Assembly: GCA_020247395.1 (NCBI GenBank) | Contig: JADCJC010000028.1 | Span: 1-64,000, forward strand | DNA from: Rhodocyclaceae bacterium | GTDB taxonomy: Bacteria > Pseudomonadota > Gammaproteobacteria > Burkholderiales > Usitatibacteraceae | DNA length: 64,000 bases | Direction: 5' to 3' | Part shown: one piece after another, positions 44,359 to 52,033 of the stretch | Numbering within the stretch: the stretch's first letter is position 1 | Layout: each line of letters begins with the position of its first letter | Translations under genes and position numbers: made by a program | The notes under the pieces: generated by a model | What the model was told of the DNA's origin: nothing | What the model saw: the letters and a program-made list of their open reading frames with translations, nothing else | Databases searched by the model: none

Positions 44359-45189
44359 GTGAGCGAGCGCAAAAAAACACGCTTTCGTCGCGGCATCGGC
44401 GGCTTCATAGCATCCGTGGCCGTATTGTGTGTGCTCGCCTACGGCGGCGTGGCGCTGTTCTTTTACGTCGGGCAGGAGACGCTGATCTTTCGCCCGACGC
44501 CCCTGCCCGCGTCCCACGTCTTTAACTTGCCACAAACAACCGAGATCAGTCTTGCCGTTGATGGTGCGACGCTGTCGGCACTACATTTCAAACAGCCGGA
44601 CGCAAAAGGGCTTATCTTCTTTTTGCACGGCAACGGCGGTAATCTTTCGTCTTGGCTGCGCACCACGGACTTCTATCGCAAGAACAATTTCGATGTATTC
44701 ATGATGGACTATCGCGGTTACGGCAAAAGTACCGGCAGCATCGACAGTGAGGCACAACTACATCGGGATGTAATGACGGCTTGGCAGTCTGTCGCACCGC
44801 AATACGAGCGCAAAAAACGTGTGATCTACGGCCGATCACTCGGCACCGCACTTGCAGCCAAGTTGTCCTCGGAAGTGGAGTCAGACCTGACGGTGTTGGT
44901 CTCGCCGTTTTACAACCTCAGCGCCATGCGCGAGGCACACTACGCTTGGCTGCCCGCCGCTCTGATGCGTTACACCTTCACCACCGATCAGTGGTTGCCT
45001 GGTGCCAAAAGCCCGGTCATCATTCTGCATGGTGCACAGGATGAACTGATTGAGATTGATCAGGCGGTCCGCCTCAAGGCGTTAGTACCGGGTGTCGAGC
45101 TCATTAAAATTGAGGGTGGCACACACAATAACTTGCACCACCTGCCGCAGTACACTGAGCCGCTCAGCGCCGGGCTAGCCAAGTTATAG
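44359..45189 (+). CDS. Membrane-anchored alpha/beta hydrolase (BEM46-like)
   Basis: A 276-residue protein with a basic N-terminus and one membrane segment (FIASVAVLCVLAYGGVALFFY) followed by a hydrolase domain: LIFFLHGNGGNLSSW (oxyanion hole), DYRGYGKSTG, the nucleophile elbow IYGRSLGTALA, Asp in HGAQDELIEI and the catalytic His in EGGTHNNLHHLP. This is the BEM46/YfhR plan; substrate unknown. GTG start. Confidence 0.88.
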   Translation: MSERKKTRFRRGIGGFIASVAVLCVLAYGGVALFFYVGQETLIFRPTPLPASHVFNLPQTTEISLAVDGATLSALHFKQPDAKGLIFFLHGNGGNLSSWLRTTDFYRKNNFDVFMMDYRGYGKSTGSIDSEAQLHRDVMTAWQSVAPQYERKKRVIYGRSLGTALAAKLSSEVESDLTVLVSPFYNLSAMREAHYAWLPAALMRYTFTTDQWLPGAKSPVIILHGAQDELIEIDQAVRLKALVPGVELIKIEGGTHNNLHHLPQYTEPLSAGLAKL

Positions 45190-45493
45190 CCCCTACCATT
45201 GACGGGCGTGCCCGAGCGTCTGGCATCATCCGCACCCATCGCCTGTCTGGCAGATTGTTTCGCGTGTCCGCCACCGCCCTGGGCCACAGCGTGTCGGGCC
45301 GTGCTCAAGCCGAGTTTGGCCCGATCATGGCCGTCTTGCGCTTGCAACACGCATGAGGCGCGGCGATACTCTCGTTAGTGTCCGACATTGCCCGCCATAT
45401 AACATCGCTTGATTCCGCAGCGCTTTTCCGCCGACATGCGGCCTGGTGCCGCCAACAACTTCTGCAATTTTCAATCCTGATGTCGAATTGACG
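45190..45493. other. 304-base intergenic region upstream of the ECF sigma gene
   Basis: It holds the leader of the sigma gene, including an element also seen before the downstream membrane gene (45377-45394). An open plus-strand frame ends at about 45354 (...RAQAEFGPIMAVLRLQHA) but has no clear start or Shine-Dalgarno; I do not call it. Confidence 0.5.
45377..45394 (+). promoter_or_regulatory. Shared upstream element A (sigma factor gene)
   Basis: AGTGTCC-N4-TTGCCCG. The same pattern with the same spacing occurs at 46094-46111. It lies 117 bases before the sigma-factor ATG, and the second copy 114 bases before its gene. A promoter or operator role is inference. Confidence 0.4.
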
Positions 45494-46045
45494 ATGACTG
45501 AGATCACCACGCTGCTAGCGGCGGTACGCAACGGCGACAACGAGGCCGGGGAACAGGCGTTTGCCATCTTGTATGAAGATTTGCGGAAACTCGCCCATTC
45601 CCGACTCCGCCAGCACAAGACTTTCACGCTGCTTGATACCGGTTCGTTGGTCCATGATTGTTATCTCAAGCTAGTCAATGGCCAGTCTTGGCCCATCGAG
45701 AGTCGGCAGCATTTTTTTGCCTACGCCGCGCACGTCATGCGGTCGGTGATCGTCGATTTCGCGCGAGCGCGGCAGGCGGAACGACGCGGAGGTAGCGCCG
45801 ACGTTGTGTCTCTTGATACCGACCTCTACGACAAACTGTCAGCGCCGGAAGACGATGTGCTTCGCGTCAATGACGCATTGGTCGCATTGGCCAAGATTGA
45901 CGACCGGGCCGCACAAGTGGTGGAAATGCGCTATTTCGGCGGATTGACGGAACCAGACATCGCCGACGCGCTCGGCGTCTCCGAGCGCACCGTCCGCCGT
46001 AATTGGGAGAAAGCCAAACTGCTCCTTGCCATCGAACTCGGCTGA
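45494..46045 (+). CDS. ECF sigma factor (TIGR02999-like, kinase-associated type)
   Basis: A 183-residue sigma-70-family protein. Region 2: FAILYEDLRKLAHSRLRQ and DTGSLVHDCYLKLVN; HFFAYAAHVMRSVIVDFARARQAERRGG is the hallmark of the ECF group found next to Ser/Thr kinases; region 4 DDRAAQVVEMRYFGGLTEPDIADALGVSERTVRRNWEKAK. No anti-sigma gene is adjacent; the large kinase downstream is the likely controller, since some sigma factors of this type are switched by threonine phosphorylation. Start at 45494 (MTEITTLL). Confidence 0.9.
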   Translation: MTEITTLLAAVRNGDNEAGEQAFAILYEDLRKLAHSRLRQHKTFTLLDTGSLVHDCYLKLVNGQSWPIESRQHFFAYAAHVMRSVIVDFARARQAERRGGSADVVSLDTDLYDKLSAPEDDVLRVNDALVALAKIDDRAAQVVEMRYFGGLTEPDIADALGVSERTVRRNWEKAKLLLAIELG

Positions 46046-46093
46046 CCGCAATCCAAATGCGACAGGGCAATACATTCCACGCGGTCAAAACTC

Positions 46094-46127
46094 AGTGTCC
46101 TCATTTGCCCGGATATTACGTACTACC
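46094..46127 (+). promoter_or_regulatory. Shared upstream elements A and B (small membrane protein gene)
   Basis: AGTGTCC-N4-TTGCCCG at 46094-46111 (as at 45377) followed by CGTACTACC at 46119-46127, which recurs at 49328-49336. CGTACTACC is 89 bases before this gene's ATG and 90 bases before the rhodanese ATG. Confidence 0.4.
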
Positions 46128-46207
46128 CGGTGAGGCACCGCCAGGTCCTCTTGCCCGAAGCCGAAATCACTTGTTTCGGCGGCAAAACAAACGCGGGAGG
46201 CAAGAAC

Positions 46208-46555
46208 ATGACTTTGCCGTCACTGTTGGATTTTGCGACAACTCCGTTACTGCTCGAAGCTTTCATGCTGACGTGTTTTGGCGTCGCGTGGCCGCTTGCC
46301 AACGTGCGCATGCTGCGGACGGGTCGGCCAGAAGGAAAAGGCGTTACCTTCACGCTGATCATCTTCTGCGGCTACCTCGCGGGGGCCGGTTCCAAGTTAG
46401 CGATGGTCACGGAGACGGTGCCACTTGCACCGATATTTTGGTTTTACTTGGTCAATGCGACGTCAGTCGCGGCGAATCTCATCTTGGAGCAATACCTGAG
46501 AAAAACCGATAAAGCCCGCCTAGACCGAGGATTCGAGACTCCGGTCACAAACTAG
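46208..46555 (+). CDS. Small polytopic membrane protein of the sigma/kinase cluster
   Basis: A 115-residue protein with three hydrophobic segments (LLLEAFMLTCFGVAWPLANV, VTFTLIIFCGYLAGAGSKLA, FWFYLVNATSVAANLILEQY) and a short charged tail. I do not recognise the family; the segment arrangement is reminiscent of half a PQ-loop/SWEET protein, but no PQ motif is seen. GGGAGG precedes the ATG. It lies between the sigma factor and the kinase. Confidence 0.72.
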   Translation: MTLPSLLDFATTPLLLEAFMLTCFGVAWPLANVRMLRTGRPEGKGVTFTLIIFCGYLAGAGSKLAMVTETVPLAPIFWFYLVNATSVAANLILEQYLRKTDKARLDRGFETPVTN

Positions 46556-46583
46556 CCACCTCTCAGTTGCGAGAGTTACCGTT

Positions 46584-49286
46584 ATGAAACTTGATGCGAG
46601 CACACTCAGACAGCTTTCTCCTCTGCTGGATGAAGCCTTGGAGCTGGAAGCGGCGAACAGGGAAGCTTGGCTTGCAAAACAGAATGGCGAAGCTGCTAAA
46701 CATATACCCGCGCTGCGCGAACTACTCAGCAAATCGCGCTTGACGGATGCTGATAGGCTGCTCGAGCGCGGCCCTGCCTTTACCCTACCCGGAATCGCTG
46801 CACGACCATCTGAATTTAGAGAAGGCGATAAGGTTGGCCCATACCAACTCATCCGCGAACTTGGTCAAGGCGGCATGGGTGAAGTTTGGCAGGCCGCACG
46901 TATCGACGGCACGTTAAGACGCACTGTCGCGCTAAAGCTACCGACACTTAGCCTGAAGAGAAACGTACTTCTACAGCGGTTCGAGCGTGAGCGAGATATT
47001 CTTAGCGGGCTCGTGCATCCCAATATCGCGCGTTTGTACGACGCAGGGCTCGGTGATAACGGACAGCCTTTCTTAGCGCTCGAGTATGTTGAAGGGCGGC
47101 CGATCACTGATTACTGTGACCGCGCCCACTGCGACACTCGAACGCGTATTCAACTCCTATTGCAGGTAATGAGGGCGGTGCAATACGCGCACGCCAATCT
47201 TGTGATCCACCGCGATCTGAAGCCGACCAATATCTTGGTGACTGATTCTGGAAGCGCAATGCTGCTCGACTTCGGTATTGCCAAACTCCTCGAGGATGCG
47301 TCGGGGGAAGCGGACGAAAGTGCGCTTACGCAGCTGGGTGGGCGCGCCCTCACTCTCGACTACGCCTCACCCGAGCAAATCAGCGGCACAACGCTCAGTA
47401 CCGCCACAGACGTTTATTCGCTTGGCGTAATACTGTTCGAAGTGCTTACCGGCAGTCGCCCGTTCAAAGGGCCAAAACGCGAACGAGAAAACGCCATCCT
47501 GACAGAAACGCCCGTACTACCTAAAAACATCGCACCTGACCTCGCCAACATCGTGGCCAAGGCATTAAAGAAGATGCCTAACGAGCGCTACTCCACCGTG
47601 GGGGCTTTTGCGGAAGATTTACAGCGGTGGCTGGACGGTGATGTGGTACTGGCGCAGCCGGATAGCCGTTGGTATCGCGTCCGTAAATTCGTCGCCCGAT
47701 ATCGATTCCAGGTAACGCTCACTGCCGCCGCCTCGATTGCCCTCGTCGCGGTGACAGCTGTGGCAGTTTTGCAAGGCCTCAAGGCCCGTGAGGAAACCAA
47801 GCGCGCGATCGCGGCGAGGGACTTCTTAGTCGACATGTTTCGGCTTTCAGACGCTGACGGACTCAAGGGCAAAGAATTCACTGCTAGGGAGCTTCTCTCT
47901 CAGGGAAAAGAAAATGTGTTGGCCACTCTGAGGGGCGAGCCGCCGTTACAGGTTGAGGTGCTGCGTGCGATCGCTAATGCGGAGCTGAATCTAAGCGAAT
48001 ACCGAACGGCTGAAACCACATTTGCTGACATTGCCAGTCGTTACCAAGCCTTGGGCGAAACGGTTCAACAGGGCCAGGCCATTGTCTCCCAAGCCGCCGC
48101 AGTGTTCCTCGCGGGTGAAAGCAATCGCGCCGAAAAAATACTCGAAGACGCATGGGTGCTGCTGCGCGAACACCAAAACCAGCCGGCCGCCATTCAACAC
48201 TATTATCAAATTCTGAGCGCAGTCGCCGTCGGCAATCGTCGAACGGCGATTGCCGAGGACGCCAGCATCAAATCCTTGGCAATGGCGGAAAAGTTGTACG
48301 GCAAGAACCACCTGCAGACCATTCGCGCTCTATCCGCGCTCGGCAGAATGCGCAGTTGGAATCGGGAATATGATGCTGCGCGCGTTCATTTCGATGATGC
48401 CTTCGCGCGCGCGAACGTAAACCCCGGACTTCGCCCCCGTGATCGCGTTTGGCTCGCAGTGGAGCGCGCCGAATTTAGCAACTCCGTCGGGCAATTCTTG
48501 CGGGCGGCTGAGCAATACGCTGCCACACGTCAACAGTGTGAAATCTTGCTCGACGCAAACAGCCAACTGTGCCGAAAAATAGCCCGCGGTGAGGCGGCCA
48601 CGCACCTGCTGCGGGGCCAAGGCCAGATGGCGCTTGCATTACTTCCGAAATTCAAGGGGCTGCTTGACAATAATGAAGCGCCGCTTGACCAGATGGAGGC
48701 GCTCATGACGGCCTGTCGTACATTAATCTGGACCGACCGAGTAACGGAACAGCCGGATTGGTGGGTTCGCCTCAGCCAACTCGCCCATGCGGAGTCGGCT
48801 GCGCGAGTCTTCTCCCGCCAGCAGACCTGGGCGCTGTTGATTCAAGCGGAGCGGCTTCTGCACGCACAACAACCCAATGACGCTGAAAAAGTTTTGAAAA
48901 GTGCCGAGTCCCGATTAGCGCCGGGGGCGCTGCCGACCAATCGCGAGTTAATGCGCATCCGGCTATACCAGGGCGTCGCAGCGCAACAAGTCGGGGAACA
49001 CGCAAAGGCATTGGCCCTGTTCGAATCAGTGACTGAAACCTACACAAAGTTGCTCGGCCCGACACATACACGCACGCTGTTATCGGCAGTACACCAGGTG
49101 CGCAGTCTGGCCGCGCTTGGCCGAAGTGGCGATGCCTTGTCCCTGATTGATCGAGCACAACCGAAGCTGCAAGAGGCACTCGGCTCCTCTTCGCCGATCT
49201 ACCAGCGCATCATCGAGCTACGGGCGGAAATTGTGGCAAACAAACCCAACGCCGCATTTTCCCAGACGCATCGCATTTTTTTGTAA
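46584..49286 (+). CDS. Transmembrane Ser/Thr protein kinase with C-terminal TPR-like domain
   Basis: A 900-residue protein. Kinase domain about residues 87-350: P-loop GQGGMGEV (94-101), VALKL with Lys118, catalytic loop HRDLKPTN (209-216), DFG (229-231) and the SPE motif, so it should be active. A transmembrane helix (374-396) separates it from a long helical-repeat C-terminal region resembling TPR/NB-ARC-type sensors (EYRTAETTFADIASRYQALG, EYDAARVHFDDAFAR). The N-terminal 70 residues include the helical segment typical of the kinases paired with TIGR02999 ECF sigma factors. It probably senses an envelope or cytoplasmic cue and signals to the sigma factor. Confidence 0.93.
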   Translation: MKLDASTLRQLSPLLDEALELEAANREAWLAKQNGEAAKHIPALRELLSKSRLTDADRLLERGPAFTLPGIAARPSEFREGDKVGPYQLIRELGQGGMGEVWQAARIDGTLRRTVALKLPTLSLKRNVLLQRFERERDILSGLVHPNIARLYDAGLGDNGQPFLALEYVEGRPITDYCDRAHCDTRTRIQLLLQVMRAVQYAHANLVIHRDLKPTNILVTDSGSAMLLDFGIAKLLEDASGEADESALTQLGGRALTLDYASPEQISGTTLSTATDVYSLGVILFEVLTGSRPFKGPKRERENAILTETPVLPKNIAPDLANIVAKALKKMPNERYSTVGAFAEDLQRWLDGDVVLAQPDSRWYRVRKFVARYRFQVTLTAAASIALVAVTAVAVLQGLKAREETKRAIAARDFLVDMFRLSDADGLKGKEFTARELLSQGKENVLATLRGEPPLQVEVLRAIANAELNLSEYRTAETTFADIASRYQALGETVQQGQAIVSQAAAVFLAGESNRAEKILEDAWVLLREHQNQPAAIQHYYQILSAVAVGNRRTAIAEDASIKSLAMAEKLYGKNHLQTIRALSALGRMRSWNREYDAARVHFDDAFARANVNPGLRPRDRVWLAVERAEFSNSVGQFLRAAEQYAATRQQCEILLDANSQLCRKIARGEAATHLLRGQGQMALALLPKFKGLLDNNEAPLDQMEALMTACRTLIWTDRVTEQPDWWVRLSQLAHAESAARVFSRQQTWALLIQAERLLHAQQPNDAEKVLKSAESRLAPGALPTNRELMRIRLYQGVAAQQVGEHAKALALFESVTETYTKLLGPTHTRTLLSAVHQVRSLAALGRSGDALSLIDRAQPKLQEALGSSSPIYQRIIELRAEIVANKPNAAFSQTHRIFL

Positions 49287-49300
49287 CGCGCCTTATGCGC

Positions 49301-49336
49301 TGTCTGGCCGCTTTCGACAAGATTACACGTACTACC
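49301..49336 (+). promoter_or_regulatory. Shared upstream element B (rhodanese gene)
   Basis: TGTC at 49301 and ATTA-CA-CGTACTACC ending at 49336 resemble the region at 46096-46127; CGTACTACC is 90 bases before the start codon. Probably a promoter recognised by the cluster's own sigma factor, but only two copies are visible. Confidence 0.38.
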
Positions 49337-49417
49337 TAGCAAGAGCTGAGGGGCGCTTGGTGGAATTGGGCTCCCTAAATTCTGGGCCTGCTCGCCCGCA
49401 AAACGCTAGGAGATACC

Positions 49418-50215
49418 ATGCGCCGTAATACTGTTACCGCCCTGCCCGACATTAAAGCACCAGACTCGAAGATGCTATGCGCGGTCTTTCATTCTTTAGC
49501 GCTGGTTGTCATGTTGTTTGTTGCCGCGATTAATGATTCGCGGGCAGACACCACCATGTCCTGCAAGTTTTCAACCAACGACGCACTGGCGGGAAGGGAA
49601 TGTCCCGCGCTCGAACGCTCTGCCTGGGCGGTACCGATCGTCGATGACGACGGCAATCCGCTGCCCTCGAGCGAGGCGGCAATTCCACAAGACTTACTCT
49701 CAAGAACGGAGTTCGGACACTATCTCACCGCACGTGAGGCGTATGCGGCAAAACAGTGGCTCGGCAAAGACGTCATGTTTATCGATGTACGAGACCTCTC
49801 ATCCGGGGAAACAAACTTGCTGCCTGCGGAAGTCGATTTCAACCTTCCGGTAGTAAGAGGCACAAATAACGGCAAGCGGGAGCTCGCTCACGGCTTTGTC
49901 GGCGGCGTCAAACGCGCGCTCGCCACACGTGGGTTAAGCCACGATGCGATTGTGGTGGTAATTTGTGAGGATGGCCGCGCTGCCGGACTCGCAGCAGAGT
50001 TACTCGCTCAGGCGGGCGTATCCAACACCTTTGTTGTTCGTGGCGGCATGGAGGGCGAGGTCGGCAGCGCCGACAATACTGGTTGGAAAGCGCAGATGTT
50101 GCCAACCGATGTGCTGGCGGCAGGTTATTGGTTCTATAGAGGTCGCATGTCAACCGGCATATACGGGACCAATCACAACCTCGATAGCTACGATTACGCC
50201 CCGCCGCGTGGGTGA
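49418..50215 (+). CDS. Exported rhodanese-like protein of the sigma/kinase cluster
   Basis: A 265-residue protein with a hydrophobic signal/anchor (VFHSLALVVMLFVAAINDSRA) and a rhodanese-like domain: VMFIDVRDLSSGE, AHGFVGGVKRALATRG and the active loop VVICEDGRAAGLAAELLAQAG with candidate Cys183, then FVVRGGMEG. Rhodaneses move sulfane sulfur or sense oxidants; the loop CEDGRA is the right length for sulfurtransferase chemistry. It follows the kinase by 131 bases and has its own upstream element. The 3' end is partly duplicated just downstream (50223-50258). Confidence 0.85.
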   Translation: MRRNTVTALPDIKAPDSKMLCAVFHSLALVVMLFVAAINDSRADTTMSCKFSTNDALAGRECPALERSAWAVPIVDDDGNPLPSSEAAIPQDLLSRTEFGHYLTAREAYAAKQWLGKDVMFIDVRDLSSGETNLLPAEVDFNLPVVRGTNNGKRELAHGFVGGVKRALATRGLSHDAIVVVICEDGRAAGLAAELLAQAGVSNTFVVRGGMEGEVGSADNTGWKAQMLPTDVLAAGYWFYRGRMSTGIYGTNHNLDSYDYAPPRG

Positions 50216-50222
50216 AAGGTAG

Positions 50223-50258
50223 GAAAGCGCAGATGTTGCCGACCGATGTGCTGGCGGC
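50223..50258 (+). repeat. 36-bp duplication of the rhodanese gene's 3' region
   Basis: GGAAAGCGCAGATGTTGCC then ACCGATGTGCTGGCGG repeats 50088-50123 with a single mismatch. It follows the gene's stop codon, so the copy is an orphan fragment and marks a rearrangement at the left edge of the accessory island. Confidence 0.9.
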
Positions 50259-50278
50259 CATTTAGCGAATCGCCTATT

Positions 50279-50318
50279 GACGGGCATCTTCAGCACTTTT
50301 TGCCTGAAAACGCCCGCT
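50279..50318. repeat. Dispersed hairpin repeat, copy 5 (left island boundary)
   Basis: GACGGGCATCTTCAGCACTT then TTTGCCTGAAAACGCCCGC: an imperfect inverted repeat identical over 39 nt to copy 6 at 58007-58045, in the same orientation. Confidence 0.8.
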
Positions 50319-50338
50319 CGATGGCGACTTTTCCCTTA

Positions 50339-50620
50339 CAAGGAAGTGGCGACTGGCTATCTCACCCCAAGTAAGGGCAAAGTCCGCGTAGTTACGCCTC
50401 TGGTCGGCAAGGTTACAGAACGCCGTGTTGCTGAAGGCGCGCGGGTGCGCGCCGGTGATGTGTTGTTTGTGGTGTCCGCTGAGCGCGAGTCACTAGATGG
50501 TGTTGCAACCGCGATCCTCGCTGAGGTCGGCCAGCCGGCCTCAAAAGTAGCCGCATTCAAGACCTGCTGGATTTCACAGGCAAGCGTAAAGCACCCGTCA
50601 TCCTGCAAACCTAGGCCGAC
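50339..50620 (+). pseudogene. Remnant of an hlyD-C39 ABC exporter pair
   Basis: Three collinear fragments of the intact exporter at 54.4-58 kb. 50339-50497 matches 54584-54742 with one mismatch (the KEVATGYLTPSKGKVR segment of HlyD); 50496-50543 matches 55227-55274 with three mismatches (DGVATAILAEVGQPAS); 50555-50620 aligns with 55852-55917, the start of the ABC transporter (IQDLLDFTG), at roughly 74% identity. Two deletions and a premature TAG make it non-functional. The first fragment being near-identical while the last has diverged suggests later gene conversion. Confidence 0.9.
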
Positions 50621-50630
50621 TTGTCGCAAG

Positions 50631-50651
50631 AATACTACTTTTGGTAGTATT
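50631..50651. promoter_or_regulatory. Palindromic operator/promoter of the XRE gene
   Basis: AATACTAC-TTTTG-GTAGTATT, a perfect 8-5-8 inverted repeat 34 bases before the XRE start. TTGTCG at 50621 and TAGTAT at 50645 (18-base spacing) could be a sigma-70 promoter overlapped by the palindrome, the usual design for autorepression. Confidence 0.6.
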
Positions 50652-50684
50652 ATGGCTTCCGGACCCAAACAATCAGGGTAAGGT

Positions 50685-51071
50685 ATGCGTCAACTCATCA
50701 CCAGCAAGCTTGCCTCCATGACCCGGGACGAGAAGTCATTTTTTAAAGCAATGGGCGCGCGCATCGCCGAATTGCGCAAAGATTCGAACATCACCCAGGT
50801 GCAGCTGGCTGAGACGATGGAAGTCTCGCAGCAGACGGTGGCAGCCTGGGAAGTCGGTCGACGCGGTGTGCCGGTATCGGTGGTGCCCTCACTAGCGCGC
50901 GCACTCGGCACCACTGTCGAAACTCTGGTCGGCGAAACGCCATCCCCAGCTAGGCGCGGCCCAGCACCGAAGCTCCAGCAGCAGATCGAGCGCATCACCC
51001 AGCTCCCGAAGCCACAGCAGCGCTTCGTGATGCAGATGCTCGATACAGTGCTCGCACAGCAGGGACGCTAG
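50685..51071 (+). CDS. XRE-family HTH regulator
   Basis: A 128-residue protein with an HTH_3 domain: IAELRKDSNITQVQLAETMEVSQQTVAAWEVGRR (helices 1-4), then PSLARALGTTVETLVGE. The C-terminal helical part (KLQQQIERITQLPKPQQRFVMQMLDTV) could dimerise. It is probably autoregulated through the palindrome at 50631-50651 and may also control the adjacent toxin pair or the bacteriocin genes. Confidence 0.9.
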   Translation: MRQLITSKLASMTRDEKSFFKAMGARIAELRKDSNITQVQLAETMEVSQQTVAAWEVGRRGVPVSVVPSLARALGTTVETLVGETPSPARRGPAPKLQQQIERITQLPKPQQRFVMQMLDTVLAQQGR

Positions 51072-51129
51072 GTCGGATGGCAAGCTTTAAACACGCTGAC
51101 GAGGAACATGAAGAAATGGAGATGACCCG

Positions 51130-51357
51130 ATGACCCAAACTCAACAGTCTCAGCAGGCATTGATCGAGAAGATCGTGACCCTGCCGCCGCAACGATTGGC
51201 CGAGGTGGAAGACTTTGTGGACTTTTTACGCGCGCGCGATGATGCGCAAAGTACACAGCGTGATGCCCGTCTGACTACCGAGGCGGCGCGTGCGAGTGAG
51301 CCTGCGTTCGCTCAGGTGTGGGATAACGATGAGGATGCAGCCTATGACCGGTTGTAG
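51130..51357 (+). CDS. DUF2281-like antitoxin
   Basis: A 75-residue protein: EKIVTLPPQRLAEVEDFVDFLRARDD is the DUF2281-type N-terminal helix pair, followed by an acidic tail ending FAQVWDNDEDAAYDRL that could wrap the toxin. It precedes the MazF-like gene by 2 bases, the typical antitoxin-first order. GGAG precedes the ATG. Confidence 0.8.
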   Translation: MTQTQQSQQALIEKIVTLPPQRLAEVEDFVDFLRARDDAQSTQRDARLTTEAARASEPAFAQVWDNDEDAAYDRL

Positions 51358-51359
51358 CG

Positions 51360-51710
51360 ATGAATGCGGCGTTTGAGTTTGCCGATGTGCTGCTGGTGCC
51401 GTTCCCGTTTACCGATCAGCAGGGGGTGAAGCAACGGCCTGCGGTGGTGGTGTCGAGCCGCAGCTACAACAAGAATCGACCAGATGTGTTGATCATGGCC
51501 ATCACCAGCACACTCCGCAACCCAAACACAGCGCTGGCCTTCGGTGAGGCTGCACTCGCCGATTGGCAAACCGCAGGTCTCCTCAAGCCGTCCACGCTCA
51601 AGCCGGTCTTCACCACCATCGAGCAGAGGCTCGTCATCAGGCAACTGGGAAAGCTCACCGCAACCGATGCCAATGCGTTGCGCGAGGTGCTCACAGGGGT
51701 GATCGGGTAA
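51360..51710 (+). CDS. PemK/MazF-family toxin
   Basis: A 116-residue MazF-like endoribonuclease: FADVLLVPFPFTDQQGVKQRPAVVVSS is the family N-terminus with the catalytic Arg in KQRPAVVV, then ADWQTAGLLKPSTLKPVFTTIE with the conserved Ser/Thr region. It would cleave mRNA when free from its partner encoded 2 bases upstream. Both genes together should stabilise the surrounding island. Confidence 0.88.
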   Translation: MNAAFEFADVLLVPFPFTDQQGVKQRPAVVVSSRSYNKNRPDVLIMAITSTLRNPNTALAFGEAALADWQTAGLLKPSTLKPVFTTIEQRLVIRQLGKLTATDANALREVLTGVIG

Positions 51711-51776
51711 AGCGAGCTATGAAAGCGTGGCTAAAGAAAGACGGCGCACCGCCCGCAACAGCGAGCGGTGGATAGG

Positions 51777-51805
51777 GTATAAAAGGGGCCAAGTATAAAA
51801 GGGGC
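51777..51805. repeat. Two 13-bp direct repeats near the RAYT remnant
   Basis: GTATAAAAGGGGC occurs at 51777-51789 and 51793-51805 (period 16). Short repeats of this kind often flank RAYT genes, and the RAYT remnant begins 10 bases further on. Confidence 0.65.
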
Positions 51806-51814
51806 TCGATGCAT

Positions 51815-52033
51815 TCACAGCGGCAACGCGCCTTGTTCCTCAGTCTTGCCACCATCTGCGGCCTCTTTCCTCGGTCTTCTCCGTAGCCTAGCCTCCCGGC
51901 GTACTCTAGTCATGCTTTCTATCTTCGCATAGAACTGCGCATTGCCCAAAGGTTGGCTTTGGTTGAGTGCGAGCCTGATGTCGTCAATGGCAGCGCGGTC
52001 AAGCGGTGCACGGAACTGCGCACGATAGGCCAA
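51815..52033 (-). pseudogene. C-terminal remnant of a REP-associated tyrosine transposase (RAYT)
   Basis: A 72-residue open frame: AYRAQFRAPLDRAAIDDIRL, then LNQSQPLGNAQFYAKIESMT and RRPRKE. This matches the C-terminal tail of RAYT proteins (IS200-like, Y1 transposase), where YRALF and a GNARF segment precede a G-RPRK end. The catalytic His-Tyr domain is missing, so the gene is dead. It overlaps the 3' end of the adjacent precursor gene by 35 bases. Confidence 0.75.

Noticed and set aside
45190-45354. Open plus-strand frame before the sigma gene
   Set aside because: No start codon with ribosome-binding site, no recognisable sequence; treated as intergenic.
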